A DNA stretch of 64,000 bases from Saccharibacillus soli (GTDB lineage Bacteria > Bacillota > Bacilli > Paenibacillales > Paenibacillaceae): NCBI GenBank assembly GCA_002189105.1, contig NIOB01000001.1, forward strand, positions 372,001 to 436,000, read 5' to 3'. Positions 1-8,243 of the stretch are shown here, piece after piece (the first letter of the stretch is position 1; each line of letters begins with the position of its first letter). The notes beneath the pieces are model-generated. The model did not search any database, was not told where the DNA came from, and worked only from the letters and a program-made list of their open reading frames with translations. The translations under genes and the position numbers were made by a program.

Positions 1-2
1 AC

Positions 3-728
3 CACGGCCGGATCTTCCACAGCCGCCTGCATACTGATTTTGGCGCACCCGTTGCCCGTATACGGGATGGGCGCACCAGTGTAACCTTGATGACCGAGAC
101 TCCATCGTTTTTTGCCCTACGCCATGGTGCGGCACGCCTGTTGGCTGTACAGGTGGCTTCGTATTTTGATCCGGGTTATGTGCCTATGCAGCAGATGGAG
201 CGGGAATCCAGCGGTGTCTACCGATTGTCGGGCGAGCAGCGCAAAGGCTATTATGGGCCGATCACTGTTCAGACGGAGAACCCGACGAATGCTCAGGCTT
301 CCATTAGCCCGGAAGTCAGCCCTTGGTATCTGCTGCCGCATCAACAGCGTCCCTTGACGCATGAGCAGACTTTCGGTGTAGAGATTGAAGCGATTCCGGT
401 TGAAGGCGGTTGGGATCTTCATGTTCGGGCGCAGGAGCCGAATGAAGTCATGACCCAGCTGTCGTTTGTGTTTGGACGCGAAGGGCAGATCGTCTCTGGC
501 GAAGTCCTGCCGATAGATGAAGAGAGCATGATATGGAGCGGCGGTACGCTTCGGTATGAATATTCAGGCGATTGGATCGAGCTGACGGGTGGTGAGCAGG
601 CGCATCTTGCCTCCTCGGTTCGTGGAGCCAACCTGCCGCAGGACTGTAAAGTTGTGCTGGTCAACCTGATGACACCGTTTGATCGGATGATTCGGATTCA
701 GCTGTCCGAAGGGGAAACGGCGCAGTAA
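3..728 (+). CDS. C-terminal part of an unidentified protein (5' end outside window)
   Basis: The reading frame is open from the left edge, so the ATG at 87 is probably internal and the true start lies upstream. The visible 241 or so residues are rich in short beta-strand-like stretches, with no membrane segment and no motif I recognise. It ends 45 bases before a strong terminator, so it closes the preceding transcription unit. The next genes are an oxidoreductase and an arabinoside-utilisation cluster, so a carbohydrate-related role is possible, but this is only context. Function is unassigned. Confidence 0.6.
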   Translation, partial: HGRIFHSRLHTDFGAPVARIRDGRTSVTLMTETPSFFALRHGAARLLAVQVASYFDPGYVPMQQMERESSGVYRLSGEQRKGYYGPITVQTENPTNAQASISPEVSPWYLLPHQQRPLTHEQTFGVEIEAIPVEGGWDLHVRAQEPNEVMTQLSFVFGREGQIVSGEVLPIDEESMIWSGGTLRYEYSGDWIELTGGEQAHLASSVRGANLPQDCKVVLVNLMTPFDRMIRIQLSEGETAQ

Positions 729-761
729 ACGAGTAATCTTCCATCAGCTTCTTTGCACAAT

Positions 762-816
762 AAAAGCGGGGTTTTCGCCAAGATTGAACAAAAGGCGGAG
801 AAATCCCCGCTTTTTT
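762..816 (+). terminator. Rho-independent terminator
   Basis: The sequence AAAAGCGGGG with an extension to GGTTTTCGCC pairs with GGCGGAGAAATCCCCGCTTTT, and a run of T follows. It ends the partial first gene and lies just before the ribosome binding site of the oxidoreductase. Confidence 0.85.
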
Positions 817-862
817 GCGTTACGCTTACATTGGCAGGAAAGAAGCAGAGGAGGAACAGAAT

Positions 863-2158
863 ATGGGCACAAGTCAGAAAACGTATGTGTTGGTCGGCAC
901 GGGAGGACGAGCGGAATTTTTCTATGGGGCGATTGCCGGACGTTTTCGGGAGACGGCGAAACTGCTGGCTTTTTGCGACATCAACCGGGTTCGGATGGAG
1001 TATGCCAATCAACTGCTGGCTGAAAAATATGATTATCCGGCGGTTGAGACGTATTCGGTGGATCGCTTCGACGAGATGATTGACGAGATGAAACCGGATG
1101 TGGTGATCGTAACCAGCGTCGATCGCACCCACCATACGTATATCATCCGTGCCATGGAACTTGGCTGCGACGTCATCACGGAGAAGCCGATGACGACCGA
1201 TGCGATAAAGTGCCAGGAGATTATTGATGCGGTAGAACGGACGGGGCGTAAGGTGCGAGTCAGCTTCAACTATCGCTATGCGCCGCATCATACGAAGATC
1301 CGTGAGTTGATTCAAGATGGCACCATCGGTGACGTGACTTCGGTACATTTTGAATGGCTGCTGAATACCCAGCATGGCGCGGACTATTTCCGCAGATGGC
1401 ATCGGGATAAGCGCAACAGCGGCGGTCTGCTGGTTCATAAATCGACTCACCATTTTGATCTGGTGAACTTCTGGATCGATTCGCAGCCGGAGACGGTCTT
1501 TGCGATGGGGGATCTGCTGTTCTACGGTCGGGAAAATGCGGAGAACCGAGGCGTCACGCGCTTCTACGACCGGGCAACCGGCCATCCGAACGCGGAAGGC
1601 GATCCTTTTGCGCTGCCGCTGGACGATAATGAACATTTAAAAGCCATGTATCTCGATGCAGAGGTCGAAGATGGTTATCGGCGCGATCAGAGTGTCTTCA
1701 GCGATGGCATCTCCATCGAAGATACCCTGAGCGTGATGGTTCGCTACCGCAATCGGGCGCTGCTGACCTATTCGCTGAACGCCTATCTGCCCTGGGAGGG
1801 CTACCGTATTGCCTTTAATGGAACCAAAGGGCGCATCGAAGCCAACGTCATTGAGCAATCTTATGTAAATTCCGGTGGGGATAAGGCGCTGGAAGGCGCG
1901 GTTCAGGGTGTGAATCTGCTGGTCTTTCCGATGTTTGGTGAACCGTATCAAGCGAAGTTTGAAGAAGGCGAAGGTGGGCATGGCGGAGGCGATCCGGTGC
2001 TGCTGAATGATCTGTTCGGCGAGCCGATTTTCGACCGCTTCCACCGGGCGGCTGACCATGTGGACGGCGCACGCTCCATCCTGACCGGTATTGCCGCCAA
2101 TCTCTCGATGGCTCAGGGGAGGCCCGTGAAGGTGGAGGAGCTGGTACGAATTCGTTAA
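863..2158 (+). CDS. Gfo/Idh/MocA family oxidoreductase
   Basis: This is a predicted NAD(P)-dependent sugar or sugar-derivative dehydrogenase of 431 residues. The N-terminal Rossmann fold begins VLVGTGGRAEF, a variant glycine loop. The family motif EKPMTTD follows at about residue 115, and a HKSTHHFDLVNFW segment in the C-terminal domain carries the usual catalytic-site histidines. The frame is open from 815, but ATG 863 has AGAGGAGG directly upstream and starts at the fold's first strand. A terminator on each side makes it monocistronic. It lies immediately before the YesN/YesM-ABC-GH127-GH43 cluster, so a sugar of that pathway is a plausible substrate. The exact substrate cannot be read from sequence. 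Confidence 0.88.
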   Translation: MGTSQKTYVLVGTGGRAEFFYGAIAGRFRETAKLLAFCDINRVRMEYANQLLAEKYDYPAVETYSVDRFDEMIDEMKPDVVIVTSVDRTHHTYIIRAMELGCDVITEKPMTTDAIKCQEIIDAVERTGRKVRVSFNYRYAPHHTKIRELIQDGTIGDVTSVHFEWLLNTQHGADYFRRWHRDKRNSGGLLVHKSTHHFDLVNFWIDSQPETVFAMGDLLFYGRENAENRGVTRFYDRATGHPNAEGDPFALPLDDNEHLKAMYLDAEVEDGYRRDQSVFSDGISIEDTLSVMVRYRNRALLTYSLNAYLPWEGYRIAFNGTKGRIEANVIEQSYVNSGGDKALEGAVQGVNLLVFPMFGEPYQAKFEEGEGGHGGGDPVLLNDLFGEPIFDRFHRAADHVDGARSILTGIAANLSMAQGRPVKVEELVRIR

Positions 2159-2219
2159 CGGGAAGAGGGAACAGCCAACTCCCCAGCCGAGAGCCTGAAT
2201 GAATAAGCGACATGGACAA

Positions 2220-2248
2220 GCTGCGGGGCAGAGGCCCCGTGGCTTTTT
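2220..2248 (+). terminator. Rho-independent terminator after the oxidoreductase
   Basis: GCTGCGGGGC pairs with GCCCCGTGGC (two G-T wobbles) across a short loop, followed by TTTTT. Confidence 0.7.
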
Positions 2249-2283
2249 GCTTGGCAAGCGAAGTTGACAAAAACCTAAAAAAT

Positions 2284-2337
2284 GTCCACCTTTCCAATCA
2301 ATCCGTCCTTCTGAAGGAACAGCGCACCCCTTATAAT
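2284..2337 (+). promoter_or_regulatory. Promoter and candidate YesN operator of the response-regulator gene
   Basis: A consensus TATAAT lies at 2332-2337, 53 bases before the start codon, with no good -35 hexamer 17 bases upstream. GTCCACCTTTCCAA lies at 2284-2297. The same element with one change (GTCCACCTATCCAA) is found 49 bases before the TATAAT of the binding-protein gene at 4941. Here the distance is 48. A weak -35 with an element near position -55 suggests activator dependence. The responsible protein is inferred to be the adjacent AraC-type response regulator. Confidence 0.5.
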
Positions 2338-2389
2338 AGCAGCGAGAACGGGTCAAATAAGCGGTATGAGAACAGATGGGGGGATTCAC

Positions 2390-3160
2390 ATGAAGATCTT
2401 GATCGTGGATGACGAGCCGCGTCATCGCCGGGGAATGGTCAATCTGATTCTGTCACTGCGTCCGGGGGATAGTCTGACATCTGCCGGAGATGGAGAGGCT
2501 GCACTGCGCTCCATTGAAGAGGAGAAACCGGATCTTGTCCTGACCGACATTCGGATGCCGAACATGGATGGCCTTGAATTTCTAAAGCGGATGGAATCTC
2601 AATATCCCAGGCCGCGTGTCGTGATGGTATCCGCTTATAATCTGTTCGACTATGCACAGGAAGCGCTCCGATATGGGGCGAGTGATTATCTGCTCAAACC
2701 CGTGGATGCCGACAAATTGACCGTCATGTTGAGTCGGATTGAGCAGGAGTTGACAGCGGAAGAACGGCGCAGGCATGAGGAAGAAAGATCGCGGCAGCCC
2801 AGGGCCGGTTTCAGTGAGAACAGTGCGGAAGGGCCGGTGCAGGACTGTCTGGATTGGATCGAAGCTCATCTGCATGAGGAATTGACCCTGGAGCGTGCGG
2901 CGGAACGTCTCTTCTTCAATCCTTCTTATTTCAGTACCTGGATCAAGCAGCAGACCGGTCAGACATTCACGGTACACCTGACCCAGGCGCGGATGCGCCG
3001 GGCCAGGGTGCTGCTTGAAGCCGGGCGCCGAATCGGAGAGACTGCCGAAGCCTGCGGCTACCCGGACACCAAATATTTCTGCCGGGTGTTTAAGAAGATG
3101 CACGGTATGTCGCCCGCTGTCTATAAACACGGCCTCAAGAGCCGGAGAAACGCGGAATGA
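2390..3160 (+). CDS. YesN-type response regulator with AraC DNA-binding domain
   Basis: The protein has 256 residues. Its receiver domain (about 1-120) shows acidic residues D7 and D8, the phospho-acceptor D53 in LVLTDIRMPNMDG, and the conserved lysine in YLLKPVD. An AraC-type double helix-turn-helix occupies about 155-250 and ends in the usual CGYPDTKYFCRVFKK and YK pattern. ATG 2390 is chosen because MKILIVDDE begins the receiver fold and a GATGGGGGG ribosome site precedes it. The frame extends to 2366. It overlaps the kinase gene by ATGA, so the two are translationally coupled. It probably activates the following ABC transporter and glycosidases in response to a sugar sensed by the kinase. 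Confidence 0.93.
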   Translation: MKILIVDDEPRHRRGMVNLILSLRPGDSLTSAGDGEAALRSIEEEKPDLVLTDIRMPNMDGLEFLKRMESQYPRPRVVMVSAYNLFDYAQEALRYGASDYLLKPVDADKLTVMLSRIEQELTAEERRRHEEERSRQPRAGFSENSAEGPVQDCLDWIEAHLHEELTLERAAERLFFNPSYFSTWIKQQTGQTFTVHLTQARMRRARVLLEAGRRIGETAEACGYPDTKYFCRVFKKMHGMSPAVYKHGLKSRRNAE

Positions 3161-4941
3161 GACGAGCGCGCTCTTTTCGCTTTCGGCTGTTTGCCAGCTA
3201 TGTGCTGTTGACAACGATTCCGCTGCTTGTGCTCGGCACCTTGTTTTACCAGACAAGTCTGCGGGTGGTCACCGATCAGGCGCAGGATAATGTCTACGAG
3301 ATTGTACGCAAAAATAATGAACTGATGGACACCAAGCTGCGGATCATCGATCAGAACAGCACGGCGCTGTTTATCGACAAGGATCTCTTCGAGCTGTTTA
3401 ACGGGTTGAATCCGTCCAACGGCTGGGAGCTGCTTGCCGCAGATCGGCAGGTATCCGATGTGCTGCGTAATTATTTTTCCCAGATTGACGATGTATACGC
3501 CTATCAGCTGTGGACTTCGTATTTTACCTTCGGCCAGCAGCTTCCGCAGGGAGACCCCACGCAGTCCGAGGTGTATCGCACGGCCAGGCAGGCGGGAGGC
3601 CGACTCGTCTGGTATCCGACCTACGATTTTGCCGCCATGTTCCAGCAGCCGGATTATGCAGAGGACAATATTGATTTTCGCTATTTGTTCTCCGCCACCC
3701 GGGTGCTGGATTTCTCTTATCTTTCCAATTCCATTTTGCGCAGGTTGGATGAAGAGGTAGAACGCCCCGTACTGGTCATCAGCCTCAAATACGAAGCGCT
3801 CAACCAGCTTTTTGCCGGGAGTCTGCCCGAGCATTCGCGTTATCTGGTGCTTGATAAACACGATCGGGTAGCGGCCAGTGATAACGCTTCGCTCGTCTCC
3901 CATGTCACCCGTGAGCCGTGGATCAAGGAGCTTCAGCGGCTGGGCAGCGGACGCATGCGCATGATACTGGGCGGCGAACGGGTGATCGTCTGCTTCGACC
4001 GCTCACAGGTGACCGGCTGGTTGTCCGTCGTCATTACTCCGGAAGCTTCACTCATCCGCGATCTCGTTCCCGTCATCCGTACGTCTACGCTGCTGCTGGC
4101 TATCGTCATGACTGCCGCCGCTTTGGTGTTGGCCTATCTGATCTCGGGCAAGATTAATAAGCCCGTTCGGCGGCTGACGGAAGCGATGCGCTCGGCGGGG
4201 GACGGTGATTTCGACGCCCGCGTTCCTGTCACATCGGACGATGAATTGGGACGGCTGCTGGGTCATTTTAACCGGATGAATGATCGAATCGGCTCGCTTG
4301 TAACGGAGGTATACGAGACGCGATTGAAGGAGCAGGAGGCGGAGATTCAGGCGCTCAATCGGCAGATGAATCCCCATTTTCTGTACAATACATTAAATGT
4401 CATGAATTGGATGGCAATCGAACATCATCAGCAGGAACTAAGCCGGATGCTGGTCTGCCTATCCAACATGCTGCATTATACCTCCAGGCGCGATTGGGGA
4501 GCGGTTACGCTTCATGAAGAGTTGGAATGGATGAACAGCTATTTTTACATCATGCAGGCTCGATTTGAAGATCAATTTACCGTGGAATATGAGTTGGCTC
4601 CCGAACTGTTTGACTATGAGCTGCCCAGACTGACCTTCCAACCGTTCGTGGAGAACGCTATCTTGCATGGATTGGAAGGCAGAGAGAGTGGTGGCGTGAT
4701 TCAGATTCGGGGAGAAGTTGGAGTCGATGAACGCATTTATGAAGTGCAGGACAACGGCAGAGGGATGGATGCGGAAGGAGTAGCGCGGATTCTGAACGGC
4801 GAAGGGGCTTCTGTGGGAATTCGCAATACGATGGCCCGAATTCGCATGCAGTATGGCGACCGAGCTTCGGTAAACATCGAGTCTTCGCCCGGTCACGGTA
4901 CGCTTATCACCATTCGTCTTCCTCTGGAGAGCCAAATATAG
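3157..4941 (+). CDS. YesM-type sensor histidine kinase
   Basis: The protein has 594 residues. It has one membrane segment at about residues 8-28, a large extracytoplasmic sensor domain, a second segment at about 308-328, a HAMP domain (KPVRRLTEAM onward) and a short coiled region. A His_kinase domain follows with the phosphorylated histidine in MNPHFLYNTLNVM near residue 406, then a HATPase domain with DNGRGM near 531 and a GTLITIRLP end. NPHFLYN is typical of LytS/YesM kinases. The start ATG overlaps the stop of the response regulator gene. It is the cognate sensor, probably for an oligosaccharide taken up by the adjacent ABC importer. The ligand is unknown. Confidence 0.93.
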   Translation: MRRARSFRFRLFASYVLLTTIPLLVLGTLFYQTSLRVVTDQAQDNVYEIVRKNNELMDTKLRIIDQNSTALFIDKDLFELFNGLNPSNGWELLAADRQVSDVLRNYFSQIDDVYAYQLWTSYFTFGQQLPQGDPTQSEVYRTARQAGGRLVWYPTYDFAAMFQQPDYAEDNIDFRYLFSATRVLDFSYLSNSILRRLDEEVERPVLVISLKYEALNQLFAGSLPEHSRYLVLDKHDRVAASDNASLVSHVTREPWIKELQRLGSGRMRMILGGERVIVCFDRSQVTGWLSVVITPEASLIRDLVPVIRTSTLLLAIVMTAAALVLAYLISGKINKPVRRLTEAMRSAGDGDFDARVPVTSDDELGRLLGHFNRMNDRIGSLVTEVYETRLKEQEAEIQALNRQMNPHFLYNTLNVMNWMAIEHHQQELSRMLVCLSNMLHYTSRRDWGAVTLHEELEWMNSYFYIMQARFEDQFTVEYELAPELFDYELPRLTFQPFVENAILHGLEGRESGGVIQIRGEVGVDERIYEVQDNGRGMDAEGVARILNGEGASVGIRNTMARIRMQYGDRASVNIESSPGHGTLITIRLPLESQI

Positions 4942-4954
4942 TCCACCTATCCAA
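4941..4954 (+). promoter_or_regulatory. Candidate YesN operator upstream of the ABC importer operon
   Basis: GTCCACCTATCCAA matches 13 of 14 bases of the element at 2284-2297 and lies 49 bases before a TATAAT. It overlaps the last codon and stop region of the kinase gene. The position is about -55 relative to the expected transcription start, a usual place for an AraC-type activator. Confidence 0.5.
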
Positions 4955-4966
4955 CGACATTCGGGT

Positions 4967-4995
4967 TATGTAAGCGTTAACAACGCCGCTATAAT
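4967..4995 (+). promoter_or_regulatory. Promoter of the ABC importer operon with a consensus cre site
   Basis: ATGTAAGCGTTAACA at 4968-4982 matches every position of the Gram-positive cre consensus (WTGNAANCGNWNNCW). It occupies the -35 to -10 spacer in front of TATAAT at 4990-4995. No good -35 hexamer is present. CcpA bound here would block RNA polymerase. The ccpA gene itself begins at 63,606 in this window. Confidence 0.75.
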
Positions 4996-5052
4996 GGGAT
5001 TAATCATAGACTGCAGCTATGACCCTACAATCCAATGAGGGGGAAGGATCAG

Positions 5053-6456
5053 ATGGCGGGAATCAATAGAAAGATGGTCTGGCTCATGGTGTTTGTGCTT
5101 CTGGCAGCAGCGGTCTTGTCGGCTTGTACACGTTCGGGGGCACAGCTTGGTGACACGTCGCCCGCAGCTTCCGATGACGGCGGCCAGGGCGGAGGCGACA
5201 AGATCTCCCTGCGCCTGGCCGTATGGGGAGCGCCGGACGAGGTTAAACCCTACAAGATTGCCATCGAAAAGTTTGAACGTGAACATCCCAATATCAAAGT
5301 TGAACTTCAGCATATCGCCGCAGATTATGACACCAAATTGACTACGATGGTCGCCGGTAACGATGTGCCCGATGTCGCCATGATGGAATCGGGAAGCATC
5401 GCGTACCCGCTGGCGGAGCAGGGCAAGTTCTACAATCTTCAGGACTTCCTAGCTGATGATCCCGACATCAACGCAGACAGTCTGGTGCCGAACATTACCT
5501 ACTCGCTGGAAAAAGGCCATGTCATCGGTATTGCGCCCGGTCCCGAGACATTCGGACTGTTTTATAACGAAGATGCGTTCAAAGACGCGGGCGTGGAGCC
5601 TCCACCGTCGAAAGTCGCAGATGCATGGACATGGGACGAGTTCGTCGATGTCGCCAAGCAGCTGACGCTGGACAAGGAAGGGCGCAGCGCCGCCGATCCG
5701 CAGTTTGATCCCAAGAATATCAAGCAGTATGGCGTCAACCTGCCTTCCTGGTGGGCGAGTTACAGCAACTTCATTTATTCCAATGGCGGAGATTTTATCT
5801 CTGAGGACGGCAAGACCTTTGCGTTGAATCAGCCCGAAGCGGTCGAAGCGCTGCAAAATTTGGCGGATCTGGTCAATGTGCATCATGTGGCGCCGTCTCC
5901 CGTCCAGTCCAAGAACATTCCCGCCACCCATGTGGCGCTGCAAACCAAAAAAGTCGCCATGGCGATCGACGGCCAATGGGTCAGCTCCTCGCTCGCCCAA
6001 TCCAAATTCAACTTTAACGTGGGTGTGCTTCCGGTCATGAAAGAGCCGCAAACCACGGTCGTCTGCGCCATGTTCTCCATGTTCAAGTCCACCAAACATC
6101 CCGAAGAGTCCTGGGAACTTATCAAAGCGCTGATCGATCCGGAATCTTCCATTGACATGCTGACGGCTGGTACATGGATGCCCGCGCAGCGCGACTGGTA
6201 TACCGATCAGGCGCTGCTGGATCGCTGGACCAAAGATCTTCCGGCTCGACCTTCGGGCTATCAGGACGCCATCATCGATGTACTGCTCAACCACAGCCAT
6301 CAGACGCCGACCGGCTATGTGAAGAATTTCAACAAGATCATGGACGTAGTGAACCCGGCGCTGGACAAAGTCTGGCTGGGTCAGCAGACCGCTCAGGAGG
6401 CGATGGACAGCATCGCGGACAAAGCGCAGGCGCAGGTGCAGGGACGCCGGGACTGA
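5053..6456 (+). CDS. Sugar ABC transporter substrate-binding lipoprotein
   Basis: This is a family 1 extracellular solute-binding protein of 467 residues. The lipoprotein signal peptide has a hydrophobic core at residues 9-22 and a lipobox LSAC with the lipidated cysteine at 25. The mature part starts with a Ser/Gly/Asp linker, then LRLAVWGAPDEVKPY, which is the usual first strand of the fold. ATG 5053 is preferred over 5035 because the GAGGGGGAAGG ribosome site lies between them. It is the first gene of a run with two permeases, GH127 and GH43. It captures an oligosaccharide outside the cell, probably arabinose-containing, judging by the co-transcribed hydrolases. Confidence 0.92.
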   Translation: MAGINRKMVWLMVFVLLAAAVLSACTRSGAQLGDTSPAASDDGGQGGGDKISLRLAVWGAPDEVKPYKIAIEKFEREHPNIKVELQHIAADYDTKLTTMVAGNDVPDVAMMESGSIAYPLAEQGKFYNLQDFLADDPDINADSLVPNITYSLEKGHVIGIAPGPETFGLFYNEDAFKDAGVEPPPSKVADAWTWDEFVDVAKQLTLDKEGRSAADPQFDPKNIKQYGVNLPSWWASYSNFIYSNGGDFISEDGKTFALNQPEAVEALQNLADLVNVHHVAPSPVQSKNIPATHVALQTKKVAMAIDGQWVSSSLAQSKFNFNVGVLPVMKEPQTTVVCAMFSMFKSTKHPEESWELIKALIDPESSIDMLTAGTWMPAQRDWYTDQALLDRWTKDLPARPSGYQDAIIDVLLNHSHQTPTGYVKNFNKIMDVVNPALDKVWLGQQTAQEAMDSIADKAQAQVQGRRD

Positions 6457-6516
6457 CGAAGACAGCGCTCAACCTGCCTTGCCTGCTCTGCTGGGTTATC
6501 GACATGGAGGATCACG

Positions 6517-7404
6517 ATGAGAAAAAGCTTATTTTACGGATTGTTATTTACTGCTCCCGCTATATTAGGGTTTGTCATTTTCACGTTGGGACCGATGATC
6601 GCAAGCCTGGTACTCAGTTTCACGGATTATTCGGTATTTAAGGATCATACGTCCTTTATCGGTCTGGATAACTATATCCGCATGTTCTCGGGTGCGGACG
6701 ATTATTTCTACCCTTCGCTGGGGGCGACGTTCTATTTCGTTGTCCTCCGCGTTCCCGCCGTCATTATCTTGTCGTTCCTGATTGCGCTGCTGCTGAACAT
6801 GAATGTCAAAGGCAGAGCCTTTTTCCGGACGGTTGTGTATCTGCCCAGCATCGTGCCCGCCGTCGCTTCGGCGATGATCTGGATGTGGCTGCTCAATCCC
6901 GATCTGGGTCTGGTCAATACGATGCTTCAGGCAGTGGGCTTGCCCGGCAGTCTGTGGCTGTATGGAGAAAGTTCGGTTGTGCCCGCAGTTGTGCTGACCT
7001 CGCTCTGGGGGATCGGCGGCACCGTCATTATTTTCCTGGCGGGATTGTCGGGAATTCCCCGGCAGTATTATGAAGCGATTGATGTGGATGGAGGAGGCTG
7101 GTTCAGCAAACTTCGCCATATCACCATCCCTCTGGTATCGCCGACAATTTTCTTCAACGCGATCATGACCCTCATTGGTTCCATCCAGGTATTTAATGAA
7201 GCGTATATTCTGACACAGGGTGGACCGAACAACAAAAGCTTGTTTTATGTCTTCTATTTATGGCGTACGGGATTCCGGGATACCGAGATGGGCTACGCTT
7301 CGGCGCTGGCCTGGGTGCTGTTCCTGATTATTCTATTCTTCACGTTCTTCGTATTCCGTACTTCCAAGTCCTGGGTCTATTACGAAGGGGAGGGACGTTC
7401 ATGA
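6517..7404 (+). CDS. Sugar ABC transporter permease, MalF/LacF type
   Basis: The protein has 295 residues and six predicted membrane helices. The cytoplasmic EAA loop that contacts the ATPase is EAIDVDGGGWFSKLRHITIP near residue 190. The ATGGAGGATCACG ribosome site fits the ATG at 6517. It overlaps the second permease by ATGA. No ATPase gene is present in the cluster, as is common in Firmicutes, where a shared MsmX-type ATPase energises several importers. Confidence 0.93.
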   Translation: MRKSLFYGLLFTAPAILGFVIFTLGPMIASLVLSFTDYSVFKDHTSFIGLDNYIRMFSGADDYFYPSLGATFYFVVLRVPAVIILSFLIALLLNMNVKGRAFFRTVVYLPSIVPAVASAMIWMWLLNPDLGLVNTMLQAVGLPGSLWLYGESSVVPAVVLTSLWGIGGTVIIFLAGLSGIPRQYYEAIDVDGGGWFSKLRHITIPLVSPTIFFNAIMTLIGSIQVFNEAYILTQGGPNNKSLFYVFYLWRTGFRDTEMGYASALAWVLFLIILFFTFFVFRTSKSWVYYEGEGRS

Positions 7405-8231
7405 GATCATCCAGACTGTCGCTGACCTTCGGCTATATCATGCTTGCGCTGATTACCGTACTGTTTATCGGGCCTTTCCTGTGGTTGATCCGCAGTTCAT
7501 TGATGGATTTGTCGCAGATCTTCACCATGCCGCCGGAATGGATTCCGCGCCCTGTGCGCTGGGACAACTTTAGCCGCGCCATGACGGTGCTGCCATTCGG
7601 CACATATTTTGTCAATACGCTGGTTATTACCGCTGCCGTTATGGTGGGTACGGTACTCAGCAGCAGCGTTGCCGCTTTCGGATTCTCGCGCGTCGAATGG
7701 CAGGGTCGCAATATCGTCTTTGCCATTTTGATGTCTGCGATGATGCTGCCGGGTGCAGTGACGCTGATTCCGAGCTTTCTCGGTTGGCAGGCGCTGGGAT
7801 TCTACGATACGTTTTATCCGCTGATTGTACCGGCCTATTTTGGTGGAGGGATCTTCAACATCTTCCTGCTGCGCCAATTCTATCTGACCATTCCGCGTGA
7901 CTTTGACGAAGCAGCTTTTGTGGATGGGGCCTCTTATTTTCGGATCTATCGATCGATCATCTTCCCGCTCAGTCGTTCGGCGATTATCGTAGTCGCGCTG
8001 TTCTGCTTCCTGGCTTCGTGGAACGATTTCATGGGACCGTTGATTTATCTGAAAAGCGAAAACTTATTCACTTTGGCGCTGGGCTTGCAGATGTTCCAGG
8101 GTACGTATACGGCTCAGTGGGATCTGCTGATGGCGGCATCGGCTGTTGTGGTTCTGCCCTGTGTCGTGGTGTTTCTGGTCGGACAGAAATATTTCCTCGA
8201 AGGCATTACATTAACCGGATTAAAAGGGTAA
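7401..8231 (+). CDS. Sugar ABC transporter permease, MalG/LacG type
   Basis: The protein has 276 residues. Its first helix is at about 10-30 (LSLTFGYIMLALITVLFIG) and its EAA loop is EAAFVDGASYFRIYRSIIFP near residue 173. The frame is open from 7260, but ATG 7401 overlaps the stop of the first permease gene (ATGA) and has GGGGAGGG upstream, which fixes the start. It forms the membrane channel with the preceding permease. Confidence 0.93.
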   Translation: MRSSRLSLTFGYIMLALITVLFIGPFLWLIRSSLMDLSQIFTMPPEWIPRPVRWDNFSRAMTVLPFGTYFVNTLVITAAVMVGTVLSSSVAAFGFSRVEWQGRNIVFAILMSAMMLPGAVTLIPSFLGWQALGFYDTFYPLIVPAYFGGGIFNIFLLRQFYLTIPRDFDEAAFVDGASYFRIYRSIIFPLSRSAIIVVALFCFLASWNDFMGPLIYLKSENLFTLALGLQMFQGTYTAQWDLLMAASAVVVLPCVVVFLVGQKYFLEGITLTGLKG

Positions 8232-8243
8232 AGGGGCGCGGAG

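Noticed and set aside
698-1636. 312-codon minus-strand frame
   Set aside because: Antisense to the Gfo/Idh/MocA gene and through a terminator; no motif.
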